A stretch of DNA of 64,000 nt from Bryobacteraceae bacterium (GTDB lineage: Bacteria > Acidobacteriota > Terriglobia > Bryobacterales > Bryobacteraceae): contig JAHCHE010000012.1 of the NCBI GenBank assembly GCA_026129905.1, forward strand, positions 1 through 64,000, written 5' to 3'. The notes under the pieces are model-generated. The model saw only the letters and a list, made by a program, of their open reading frames with translations. It was not told where the DNA came from and searched no databases. Position numbers and translations under genes: made by a program. Position 1 is the first letter of the stretch, and the number at the start of each line of letters is the position of its first letter. This document shows, in pieces, positions 46,984-54,763 of this stretch.

Positions 46984-47439
46984 ATGGATTTCCTGACGGG
47001 ACTAACGAACCTGACGAACTGGATGGGCAACGTCATCATGCCGACGCTGGCCGGGCTGTTCTTCGTGATCGCCGTCTTGCGGTTTGCGAGGGGCGTGCCT
47101 TTTCAGTACTCGATGTACGCGGGTCTTGCGGCCTTGCTCATCTCGGGGATTCTGCGGGCCATCGAGACGTTCTCCCAGCAGCGCGCCTGGAACGATCCGG
47201 ACGCGGTGTGGGTAACGCTGCTCGGTCTGGTCAACTGGTCAGCCAACGTGATCCTGCCGCTGTACGGTGCGCTCCAGGTGCTGATAGCGGTTCTGCATTA
47301 TGGCGGCGCCGGCTTCCGGCTCTATCCCGGGACATTGTGGGGGCGGCACATTGTCGCGGCAATGTGCTGCTTCGGGCTTTCCGGCTTGCTGCGCCTGGCG
47401 GAGTTCTTCGTCGAGCAAGGCGCTGGGGGCTTGAGTTGA
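46984..47439 (+). CDS. Internally duplicated VirB2-like protein
   Basis: 151 residues built from two copies of the VirB2-like helix pair. Copy 1 runs LTNLTNWMGNVIMPTLAGL to LLISGILRAIETF; copy 2 runs LLGLVNWSANVILPLYGAL to LSGLLRLAEFFVEQGAGGLS. Both match the single pilin's LVNWIGNVVAPVGAGLA and LAVSGLTRLLEFWIEQ. Unlike the pilin there is no signal peptide, so it may stay in the inner membrane as a pilus base or platform. The gene is followed 13 bases later by virB3. Confidence 0.75.
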   Translation: MDFLTGLTNLTNWMGNVIMPTLAGLFFVIAVLRFARGVPFQYSMYAGLAALLISGILRAIETFSQQRAWNDPDAVWVTLLGLVNWSANVILPLYGALQVLIAVLHYGGAGFRLYPGTLWGRHIVAAMCCFGLSGLLRLAEFFVEQGAGGLS

Positions 47440-47452
47440 GAGGGAGAGAAAC

Positions 47453-47779
47453 ATGGCACTAGAAGTCACGCCGGTGCACCGCAACCTGCATCAGCGGGTC
47501 CGGTTTCTCTACCTGGAGTTCGAAGATCTATTCCTGATTCTGGGGCTGGCGGCGGTGCTGAATATCGTCGGGCGTTTCCTGAACCGCGAGATCAGCGGGA
47601 TCCCGTTGAACATCGTGTTGCAGTATGTGGTGCCGCTTCTGGCCGTGCCGTGCTTGATGCTCTTCAAGTACGGCAAGCCGCGCGGATACCTGCAGGATCT
47701 GCTGGCGTGGCGAATCAAACCCCGCATCTACTGCGGCCTGGAGCCGGACCGGGAACAAACACGGGAGTACTTCTACTGA
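47453..47779 (+). CDS. VirB3/TrbD-like inner-membrane protein
   Basis: 108 residues with the VirB3 pattern: short N-terminus (TPVHRNLHQRVRFLYLE), a hydrophobic hairpin (LFLILGLAAVLNIVGRFL, NIVLQYVVPLLAVPCLMLF) and a basic cytoplasmic tail (YLQDLLAWRIKPRIYCG). It is always next to virB4, as here; the stop overlaps the virB4 start by one base (TGATG). GGGAGAG lies before the ATG. Confidence 0.85.
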   Translation: MALEVTPVHRNLHQRVRFLYLEFEDLFLILGLAAVLNIVGRFLNREISGIPLNIVLQYVVPLLAVPCLMLFKYGKPRGYLQDLLAWRIKPRIYCGLEPDREQTREYFY

Positions 47780-50436
47780 TGCCAGTGACGACGCGAGAGT
47801 ACGAGGAGTCCTTACGGAAGCCCGCACTGTGCGAGCTCCTTCCGGTTCGAGAGTATCTGGACGGAGTGATGGTGCAGACCCAGGGGAACCTGGTTGCCGG
47901 CTACCAACTGTTCGGCCTGAACAGCTTCTATCACAACGACGAGCTTCGAAACCGGTCGAAGCACTCACTCGAAGCGCTGATCCGCTGCCTGCCGGAACGG
48001 TCCATGCGGCTCCAGGTGCGCTTCGAGATCACCGAGGGGATCGGGCCGGTGCGGAAAGCGTATCCGGCGGTTCAGCGAAACGAGAGCGCGGTGCTGCAGG
48101 AGATCGACCGGCTGCGTTTCGAGCAATGGATCGAGAACGAAGCCGCCGGCCACTACCTGCAACACCTTCTCCATGCTTACTTCATCTGGGATCCGCGCAT
48201 CCACCACGAGCTCGCCGATCAGCTTCAGGGCAAGAAACGCCCCTTCCTCAGCTTGTCTGTCGACAAATGCATTCAGCGAACGAGGCGCGAGCATGAAGAG
48301 CTGTTGTCTGAGTTCGCAAGCCTCCTCGCAGGGGTAGAGCAGACTCTGGCTTCCAGCGGGATGACAATACGGCGGCTCACTTCCGAGGAGATGTTCTTCG
48401 AAACCAAACGCGCGCTCAACCCGGCCTTCGAGGACCGAAGCCGATACCGCCGGGCGGAGGAATCGCTTACGTACCGAAGCGCGCGGAGCCAGGTTGTGAA
48501 CACCAGCATCGAGGACGAACAAGAGAACTACCTTCAGGTGGGCGGCCTGCTGTACACGCTGGTCAGCCTGAAAGACATGCCGGATGGAACCTTTCCCGGC
48601 ATCCTGCGAGAGCTGGCGGTGCTCGACTTTCCCATCGTGGTGAACGCGGAGGTGTCCATATCAGATCAGGCCAAGACCCTGGAGCAGTTCAAGGGGCGCC
48701 TTCGACGGATGCAGGCGGCGCAACGGGACTCAAAGGGAGGCTTTCGGGTGCACGTGGAAGCAGAGGTCTCCCAGAGGCAGCTTCAGGACGTGCTCGAAGC
48801 GGTCATCTCCTCGTCGCTGAAGGTGTGCCGGTACTCGCTGGTGATCACTGTTCGGACGTCGAGCCCGGTCGCAAGCCGGAGCGATCTAGAGGAGGCGCAA
48901 CGGACCCTGAACGACCGGCGGCAGCGCGTGGTGCATGCCGTGACTCGCATGAACGGCGCCAGGGCGATTCCTGAGACGCTGGCGCAACGCCGGCTGTATA
49001 TCGGCAGCCTGCCGGGGATGGTGCGGGAGAACAAACGCGAACTGGAGTGTCTGACTCTCAATGCCGCCGACCTGCTGCCGGTGGAAATGCCGTGGCAAGG
49101 AATGCCGCAGTCACCGCTGGTGCTGCTGGAGACGCCCTATCGCCAACTGATCCCTTTTTCGCCCTACGACGCGAGCCTGGGTGACGCCAACATGCTGATC
49201 ATGGCGAAGTCCGGCGGCGGCAAGACTTTTATGGCGCAGATGTTCCTGCTCATGATGGCGCGCGCCAATCCGCTGATTTCGATCCTTGAGCGAGGCGATT
49301 CGTACCGGCCGCTGGTCGAGCTGATGGGCGGCCGCGTGATCGACGTCGACCTGGAAGGCAACGAGACCCTGAATCCGTGGGACCTGCCGCCGGGCACGAC
49401 ACAGCCCGACAAGGACCAGATCGCCTTTCTCAAGAACCTGACTCGGCACATGATCGGCGATCTGGGCCAGACCGACACATCGCTGCTCGACAACATCCTC
49501 ACCGAGGCCATCTCCAAGGTCTACAAGCGGGCCGCGGTGCGTTACGACAACCAGATCCCGACGTTCTCAGACCTGCGGGACGAGCTGTTCAACTGGACCG
49601 ACGAGGAACGCATCGACTACATTCGCAGCCTGGCGCAGTTGGCCTCGATCTCGCTCCGCCAGTGGACGGGAGAGAAGGGTGTCTACTCGAAGCTGTTCGA
49701 CCGCCACACGACGATCCGGACGGATGCCAATTGGCTCTTTTTCAATGTCGAGCACCTCAGCGCGGACCCGCGGCTGGAGACCGCGATGAGCGTGCTGATC
49801 GCCCAGGCGATGTCGGACCGTGCATCCGGCAAGACCGGCCAGCCCTCGATTACCGTGCTCGATGAGTGCTGGTCCCTGCTCGACTCGCCGGTCCTGGCCG
49901 ATTGTGTGGTCCAGCTCTTTCGCACGGCCCGCAAACGCAACGCCAGCGTGTGGGGGATCTCGCAGACCCTTGAGGACTTCGTCGGAACTCAGGTGCAGCC
50001 GAAGCCGCAGGGCGCCGGAATCCTGCGGAACGCGTCGGTAAAGATCATCGGCCAGCAACCGGGCGACCTGAGCCCCCTGGTTCAGCATCTGTCGCTGAAC
50101 GAAGTAGCTCTGGCCGAGATCAAACGGTTCGCCTCGCCGAGGAAAGGGCGAAGCGCCGAGGCTCTGCTCGTGCTCGGCGAGAAGTCGGAGACAACCCAGA
50201 CCATTCGGCTGCTTCCGACTCCGGTGGACTACTGGGTGTGCACGACCTACCCGCGCGAGAAGGCGTACCGGACGTACTGTCTGCAGGAGAGCGAGGGCAG
50301 GCCGCTGATCGAGGTCTACAAGGAACTGGCTGAGAAGTATCCGACGGGACTGTCGGAAGTGGACGTATTGCCGGAGGAGGCCTCGGGTTCAGTCCAACGC
50401 GCCAGTGTTCGGCAACCGGTGCGGGCGGTGCGCTAG
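47779..50436 (+). CDS. virB4: VirB4/TraC/TrbE secretion ATPase
   Basis: 885-residue T4SS ATPase. The N-terminal half is the CagE/TrbE/VirB domain; the C-terminal half is the motor with Walker A AKSGGGKT (K482, T483), Walker B SITVLDECWSLL (D695, E696) and SVWGISQTLEDFVG. It powers pilus biogenesis and substrate transfer at the inner membrane. The start ATG 47779 overlaps the virB3 stop; an extension upstream lies inside virB3 out of its frame. Confidence 0.95.
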   Translation: MPVTTREYEESLRKPALCELLPVREYLDGVMVQTQGNLVAGYQLFGLNSFYHNDELRNRSKHSLEALIRCLPERSMRLQVRFEITEGIGPVRKAYPAVQRNESAVLQEIDRLRFEQWIENEAAGHYLQHLLHAYFIWDPRIHHELADQLQGKKRPFLSLSVDKCIQRTRREHEELLSEFASLLAGVEQTLASSGMTIRRLTSEEMFFETKRALNPAFEDRSRYRRAEESLTYRSARSQVVNTSIEDEQENYLQVGGLLYTLVSLKDMPDGTFPGILRELAVLDFPIVVNAEVSISDQAKTLEQFKGRLRRMQAAQRDSKGGFRVHVEAEVSQRQLQDVLEAVISSSLKVCRYSLVITVRTSSPVASRSDLEEAQRTLNDRRQRVVHAVTRMNGARAIPETLAQRRLYIGSLPGMVRENKRELECLTLNAADLLPVEMPWQGMPQSPLVLLETPYRQLIPFSPYDASLGDANMLIMAKSGGGKTFMAQMFLLMMARANPLISILERGDSYRPLVELMGGRVIDVDLEGNETLNPWDLPPGTTQPDKDQIAFLKNLTRHMIGDLGQTDTSLLDNILTEAISKVYKRAAVRYDNQIPTFSDLRDELFNWTDEERIDYIRSLAQLASISLRQWTGEKGVYSKLFDRHTTIRTDANWLFFNVEHLSADPRLETAMSVLIAQAMSDRASGKTGQPSITVLDECWSLLDSPVLADCVVQLFRTARKRNASVWGISQTLEDFVGTQVQPKPQGAGILRNASVKIIGQQPGDLSPLVQHLSLNEVALAEIKRFASPRKGRSAEALLVLGEKSETTQTIRLLPTPVDYWVCTTYPREKAYRTYCLQESEGRPLIEVYKELAEKYPTGLSEVDVLPEEASGSVQRASVRQPVRAVR

Positions 50437-50445
50437 GAGGAATCG

Positions 50446-51309
50446 ATGAAGATTGTTCTACTCCTGGGTGCAGCGGTACTTCTGGCTGGAGCACGTCCCG
50501 GATTCTCAAAGGTACTGGCGGTCGGTGTGACGATCCTGCTGCTATGCGGTGCCGTCGCCCCCCAGCCCGCCCATGCACAGTTCGGGTTGGATGCGTTAAC
50601 GGGCCTGTTCGGATCGGTGAACAGCGTAGCCCAGAGCGTTCTCGACTTTGTCGAAGACACGATGCAACCGATCCTGGAAGCGATCAGCGAAACATCGCAG
50701 TCGATTCAGGACTTCGCTCAGCAGATCCAGGAGTTGTGGGAGACCGTTGTCTGGCCGCTCGATGCGATCGAGAGCGCCAAGAACCTTGCCAGGCAGTTGA
50801 TCGCCCAGTTTCGGGGAGTGTTGGATGCGTTGTATTTGATCAATGTGAACAGCGCCCAGTTGGCGAATCCGAGGGGCCTCGAATCCGTCATGCGCAACGG
50901 TAATGTCAACGATCAGGCGCAGCTCGAAGCCGCGTTCCGGCGAACGTTTGGAGCAGTTCCAGCCGCCACGGACGCGCACCCGGAGGAGCGGGATCTGATT
51001 GACGTGGACGACGCCCTGGCCATCGATCAATTGATGACGCTCAAGATCGCCGACGCAGCCGCGGATCGGACGCTGGCGGCTGCGGAGCAGATTGAAGATG
51101 AAGCGACCACAACCGCCCCCGGGACGGCGGCTTACTTATCTGCGGCGGCCTACATCGCGGCTCTTCAAAGTCAGGCTCACATGCAAAGGATGATCGCGGG
51201 GCAGATGAGACAGGAGGCGGCGCGACTGGCTCACGACACGATGATCTTGAAACGGAGCGCCACGTTCACCTTGGAGTCCCGGGAGAAGATCCGCGACTTG
51301 AATCAGTGA
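50446..51309 (+). CDS. VirB5/TrbJ-like periplasmic protein (copy 1)
   Basis: 287 residues. The N-terminus has two hydrophobic stretches and an export signal ending AHAQ. The body is helical (SVLDFVEDTMQPILEAISE, IQDFAQQIQELWETVVWPLD) with the TrbJ-type end (RTLAAAEQIEDEATTTAPGT, LESREKIRDLNQ). Such proteins cap the pilus or line the channel. Ten bases after virB4 with AGGAG. Closely similar in plan to the following gene. Confidence 0.8.
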   Translation: MKIVLLLGAAVLLAGARPGFSKVLAVGVTILLLCGAVAPQPAHAQFGLDALTGLFGSVNSVAQSVLDFVEDTMQPILEAISETSQSIQDFAQQIQELWETVVWPLDAIESAKNLARQLIAQFRGVLDALYLINVNSAQLANPRGLESVMRNGNVNDQAQLEAAFRRTFGAVPAATDAHPEERDLIDVDDALAIDQLMTLKIADAAADRTLAAAEQIEDEATTTAPGTAAYLSAAAYIAALQSQAHMQRMIAGQMRQEAARLAHDTMILKRSATFTLESREKIRDLNQ

Positions 51310-51323
51310 GGGAAGGAATCACG

Positions 51324-52196
51324 ATGCAATTGGCACTCGCAACCTTGCGGAAACCGTTCACAGCCGCCGGACGGTGCGTGCAAGACCACAGGATGCAGGC
51401 CGTTGCTCTCCTGCTTGTGCTCGCGCTCCTGGCCCCGCAGCCGGCGGAAGGCCAGCTTGGGTTCATCATTGGGCTGGGCAATCTCATTGGCAGCGGGTTG
51501 AGCGCACTCAGCGGAATCATGTCCCAGGTGAGTGACGCCCTGCGAAATGTCATTGGCCCGCTTCTCGACTCGATTCACAACACTCTGTCGGCGATTCAGA
51601 CCATCGTGCAGCAGCTCTTTGATTTCCAGAGAGAAGTGATCTACCCAGAGGACGCCATCGCCGCGGCGCAAGGAGTGGTAGGCGCCGTGGCTGGCATTTA
51701 CAGCCAGATCAGGGCGATCTGGCAGACGGTGATTCGTAGCGCGACCCTGCCCCGGCCGCGATCGCTCGAGGACGTGATACTGAGCGGTGATCCCGGTCAG
51801 ATCCCGAACGTCGGCAGGCGCTTCGCAGATGTGTATACGCCACTGCCGGCGGCCACCGAGGTGCACCCGGCCGAGCGGGATCTCATCGACATGTCGGACG
51901 CCGTGGCGCAGGCGGCGATGAAGCGCGCCATCGCGATCGACGCGATTGCGGATCAGGAGATGGAAGCAGCGGAATACATGTTCGCAGAGTTGGCGGGGAC
52001 AGCGCCCGGCACAGCGGAGATGATCGGCGCGCAGGCGGGCGCGTGGCTCGTGCGATCACACGCCTACACGCAGCACGCGCTCGCGGAGCTGATGCGCGTG
52101 CGCGCACTGGAGTTGGCAGCGCAGAGTGCGCGGATGAAGGCAGCGGCCCGATACACGAGGGAGAGCCGGCAAAGGATCGAGAACCTGAACCGGTAA
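51324..52196 (+). CDS. VirB5/TrbJ-like periplasmic protein (copy 2)
   Basis: 290 residues, paralogue of the preceding gene: the shared elements are PAATEVHPAERDLIDM (PAATDAHPEERDLIDV in copy 1), GTAPGTAEMIGAQAG and the ending RYTRESRQRIENLNR. An internal signal (VALLLVLALLAPQPAEGQ) targets it to the periplasm. ATG 51324 with AAGGAA is preferred to a GTG 18 bases earlier that overlaps copy 1. Tandem duplication with divergence suggests specialised tip proteins. Confidence 0.8.
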   Translation: MQLALATLRKPFTAAGRCVQDHRMQAVALLLVLALLAPQPAEGQLGFIIGLGNLIGSGLSALSGIMSQVSDALRNVIGPLLDSIHNTLSAIQTIVQQLFDFQREVIYPEDAIAAAQGVVGAVAGIYSQIRAIWQTVIRSATLPRPRSLEDVILSGDPGQIPNVGRRFADVYTPLPAATEVHPAERDLIDMSDAVAQAAMKRAIAIDAIADQEMEAAEYMFAELAGTAPGTAEMIGAQAGAWLVRSHAYTQHALAELMRVRALELAAQSARMKAAARYTRESRQRIENLNR

Positions 52197-52207
52197 TAGG
52201 GGCAGCG

Positions 52208-53353
52208 ATGTTCTACTTCGAGCAGATGTTCAACACGGCGCTGGACGGCATTGTGTCGAGCGGCCTGATGAGTGCGGTGTTGACGACCGCCTATGGGATT
52301 CTGCTGGCCTCGCTGCTGTTCTCGGCCTACGAAGCTTGGGCCAGAGGCGGGGATGTACGGGCACTGGGATCGGCGGGCGTGAAGTACCTAGCCCTGGGCC
52401 TTCTGTTCCTGAACGCCGGAGCCGTGTATGACTCGGTGTTCCGGTCGGTGATCGAGGCTTTCAATCAAATCGCACACGCAATGGCAGGCGCCGGTCCGAC
52501 CGATGTGTTTCGGGGCTGGCTGAGCGAGTTGAGAGCGGCCGCGGGCTGGCCAACGATGCTGAACTTTGTTACCGGGACAATGGCGGGACTCATCAGCACA
52601 CTATTGCTGATCATCGCCATGATCCTGTACCCGGTGGCATACCTGCTGTTCTCCATCCTGTACGCGTTCTACGGCGCGATCTTGTATGTGATTGGGCCAC
52701 TGGTGCTTGCTTTGATGCCGAGTATGGGCGTGGGTTCTCTTGCCCGGCGCTATGGCGTCAACCTGATGATCTTCGCAAGCTGGGGCCTGATCTACGGAAT
52801 CTTCTGCCGTCTCGCGATCGCTCTGAACGTCAACAGCATGGCGGCGATCACCGGGGCCGGAAGCTTCGCCGGCGCCATGGCCGGAGCGTCGCAGGAGGTA
52901 CTGCTTGCGGCGTCCAGCATCTTGTTCTCCCTGTGCATCTTTCTCATTCCGTTCCTGGCCAGAAGGATTGTCGAAGGCGACGTCGGCACAAGCATGTTCG
53001 CCATGCTGGCGGGCACAGCGGCGCTGGTGCATAGTACGATCGCGCTCGCCCGCGGGCCTGCCGGCGGATGGGGTGCGGTCACGTCTCCGTCAAGCGGCGA
53101 CGGTGGCGGCGGTTCTGGAGCGGCAAACGCCGGCGGTTCCGGCGGCAGCAGTATCACGGGCAGCAACACACCGCCGCCTGCTCCGACCCCGCGTCCGAGC
53201 CGCGTGAGCATTCCGCACTCGGTTGGTTGGGTCGTCGGAGCGGGAGCCGCGCTCGGGTATAAGGGCGCCGCCGGCGCCGTGAGCGCGGTTCGCGGGATGG
53301 TCAGCGGGAATCCACCACCAAGCTCTCAGAATTCGCCGAAGCAAGGAGGTTAG
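52208..53353 (+). CDS. VirB6/TrbL-like polytopic membrane protein
   Basis: 381 residues with six or more transmembrane segments (AVLTTAYGILLASLLFSAY, LISTLLLIIAMILYPVAYLL, IFASWGLIYGIFCRLAIAL and others) and a Gly/Ser/Pro-rich C-terminal tail (about 300-350). This matches VirB6/TrbL, the inner-membrane pore component, and it lies between the VirB5-like and VirB8 genes as in other systems. ATG 52208; the frame upstream is within the previous gene and was rejected. Confidence 0.85.
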   Translation: MFYFEQMFNTALDGIVSSGLMSAVLTTAYGILLASLLFSAYEAWARGGDVRALGSAGVKYLALGLLFLNAGAVYDSVFRSVIEAFNQIAHAMAGAGPTDVFRGWLSELRAAAGWPTMLNFVTGTMAGLISTLLLIIAMILYPVAYLLFSILYAFYGAILYVIGPLVLALMPSMGVGSLARRYGVNLMIFASWGLIYGIFCRLAIALNVNSMAAITGAGSFAGAMAGASQEVLLAASSILFSLCIFLIPFLARRIVEGDVGTSMFAMLAGTAALVHSTIALARGPAGGWGAVTSPSSGDGGGGSGAANAGGSGGSSITGSNTPPPAPTPRPSRVSIPHSVGWVVGAGAALGYKGAAGAVSAVRGMVSGNPPPSSQNSPKQGG

Positions 53354-53356
53354 ACA

Positions 53357-54112
53357 GTGTTCTTTCGGGCAAAGAAGAAGCGCGACGAACTCCCTGAGAT
53401 AGCCCAGCTCTCGAAGTACTACGAGATGGACGGCCAGTTGCGGGCTTACGCCAACCGCATGGCTGTCATGGGGCTGGTCTGCGGGTTGCTGGCGGTCGGA
53501 GCTCTCAGTTTTGCGGCCTACGTGCGCCTGCAGCCGCCCGTGGTGATCCGCGTCGACAGGCAGGGTGAAGCGAGGGTCGTAGGAGGCCAAACCGTTGCTC
53601 TCGGGAATGGATTTCTGGAGGCATTTACGGCTTCCGCCGACGGGGTCGAATCGGCTCCCACCGACGTGGAAGGCCGCGGCATGGTGCGGCGCTTTCTGAT
53701 GCGCTATCTGACCTACACGCCGACCAACGTCGAGCGGAACTTCGCCGAGGCGATGAACATGATGACCCGGAACTTCAGGACCCTGACGATGAACAAGCTT
53801 CGGGACGAGGACATTGTGGGCAAGATCAAGGCTGACGAGATCACCTCCACCATCAGGATCCGGTCGATCGAACCGGTGCCGGGCATGCCCTGGACCTACC
53901 AGGCGTTCGCCGCCAAGGAGGTTCGCCGGCTGTCAAGCCATGGCACGGAGTACACCGACAAGATGGTCTGCCGCTACCAGGTGCGTCTGGTGCAGTCACG
54001 CCGCAGCCAGACAAACCCGAGCGGACTGCTCGTCGGCGAGTTCTGGGAACAGCAGATGGTGAGCGAACGGGACATCGGTCTGGAGCAGAACAGCGGGCTG
54101 CTGGACCGCTGA
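53357..54112 (+). CDS. virB8: VirB8/TrbF-like assembly protein
   Basis: 251 residues: cytoplasmic N-terminus (SKYYEMDGQLRAYANRMAVM), one transmembrane segment at about 36-56, and the periplasmic NTF2-like domain with YTPTNVERNFAEAMNMM and MVCRYQVRLVQSRRSQTNPSGL. VirB8 nucleates T4SS assembly. GTG start with an ideal AAGGAGG eight bases before it. Confidence 0.87.
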   Translation: MFFRAKKKRDELPEIAQLSKYYEMDGQLRAYANRMAVMGLVCGLLAVGALSFAAYVRLQPPVVIRVDRQGEARVVGGQTVALGNGFLEAFTASADGVESAPTDVEGRGMVRRFLMRYLTYTPTNVERNFAEAMNMMTRNFRTLTMNKLRDEDIVGKIKADEITSTIRIRSIEPVPGMPWTYQAFAAKEVRRLSSHGTEYTDKMVCRYQVRLVQSRRSQTNPSGLLVGEFWEQQMVSERDIGLEQNSGLLDR

Positions 54113-54135
54113 ACGAGGGGAGAAAGGAACCAGAA

Positions 54136-54507
54136 ATGGCAGAAGCGACCGAAGCGAAGAGAGTTTTTCCAGCGCCGGACACGCCAGTGGCGAGATCCGA
54201 AACGGATACCAGGACGGACCCCAACACCAAGAAGCGTCGTTCAGGCCGCCGCGCTCGCGGCACGGGTGATGGCGCCGGGACGGCGCGATACTTCCTCGGC
54301 AAACCCTGCAAGGGAAACGAGACGCCCAAGCTGGGCGAGGAGGTAGACAGTGAAGCCCGGGCGCTGCTGATGGGGTACAAGGGCGACAAGCATCTCTTCC
54401 TGGTCACCGAATACCAGGTCACCGAAGTGATCAACCAGGACAAGGTCGGCTTGGCAAAGCAGCCCGTTACCGCCAGCCCACGAGTTTCTAACGTCAACAG
54501 AGGTTGA
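54136..54507 (+). CDS. Small basic protein of unknown function
   Basis: 123 residues, no recognised domain. The first half is charged and disordered-looking (NTKKRRSGRRARGTGDG); the second half (SEARALLMGYKGDKHLFLVTEYQVTEV) could form a small beta/alpha unit. GAGAAAGGAACC precedes the ATG, 23 bases after virB8. A nucleic-acid-binding or secreted accessory protein is possible; nothing shows which. Confidence 0.6.
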   Translation: MAEATEAKRVFPAPDTPVARSETDTRTDPNTKKRRSGRRARGTGDGAGTARYFLGKPCKGNETPKLGEEVDSEARALLMGYKGDKHLFLVTEYQVTEVINQDKVGLAKQPVTASPRVSNVNRG

Positions 54508-54518
54508 TGTAGAAGGCG

Positions 54519-54745
54519 CCCACGCCTCACGTGGGATGTGCTGCTGAACTTCACCGGAGGTGAGGCAGCAAACCCGCCCGGTCCTGATTCCAACCGAGGA
54601 ATCCACCGGACGGGCAGGAACAACGGAATACGGTCTGGCTCGCCCCAAGGAGCCTGGCCGGAAACCTTGGTTTTCGGCAACAGGCCCCTGGCGGAAGCCA
54701 GCGTGAGGACTCTCCTCACGCACGGTCTGTTGCTGAACAGCAGAC
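54519..54745 (+). ncRNA. Structured leader with six consecutive hairpins
   Basis: Between the small basic gene and the polymerase-like gene six stem-loops follow one another. A: CCCACG/CGTGGG (54519-54535). B: TGCTGC/GCAGCA enclosing TCACC/GGTGA with loop GGA (54539-54570). C: GCCCG/CGGGC, TCC/GGA and GATTCC/GGAATC (54576-54615). D: GCCTGGCCG/CGGC..CAGGC plus AAACC/GGTTT (54652-54685). E: GCGTGAGGA paired to its complement with a 3-nt loop CTC (54701-54721). F: GTCTGTTG/CAGCAGAC with one G-U (54725-54745). AAGGAG (54750-54755) and the ATG at 54764 follow. Could be a cis-regulatory RNA, a small RNA, hairpin promoters in single-stranded DNA, or part of a transfer origin. It matches no class I know. 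Confidence 0.6.
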
Positions 54746-54763
54746 TGCTAAGGAGAAACTCTC

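Noticed and set aside
54519-54745. Group II intron or retron RNA as explanation of the hairpin leader
   Set aside because: No intron-encoded or retron reverse transcriptase and no domain V-like end were seen, and the leader is too short for an intron.
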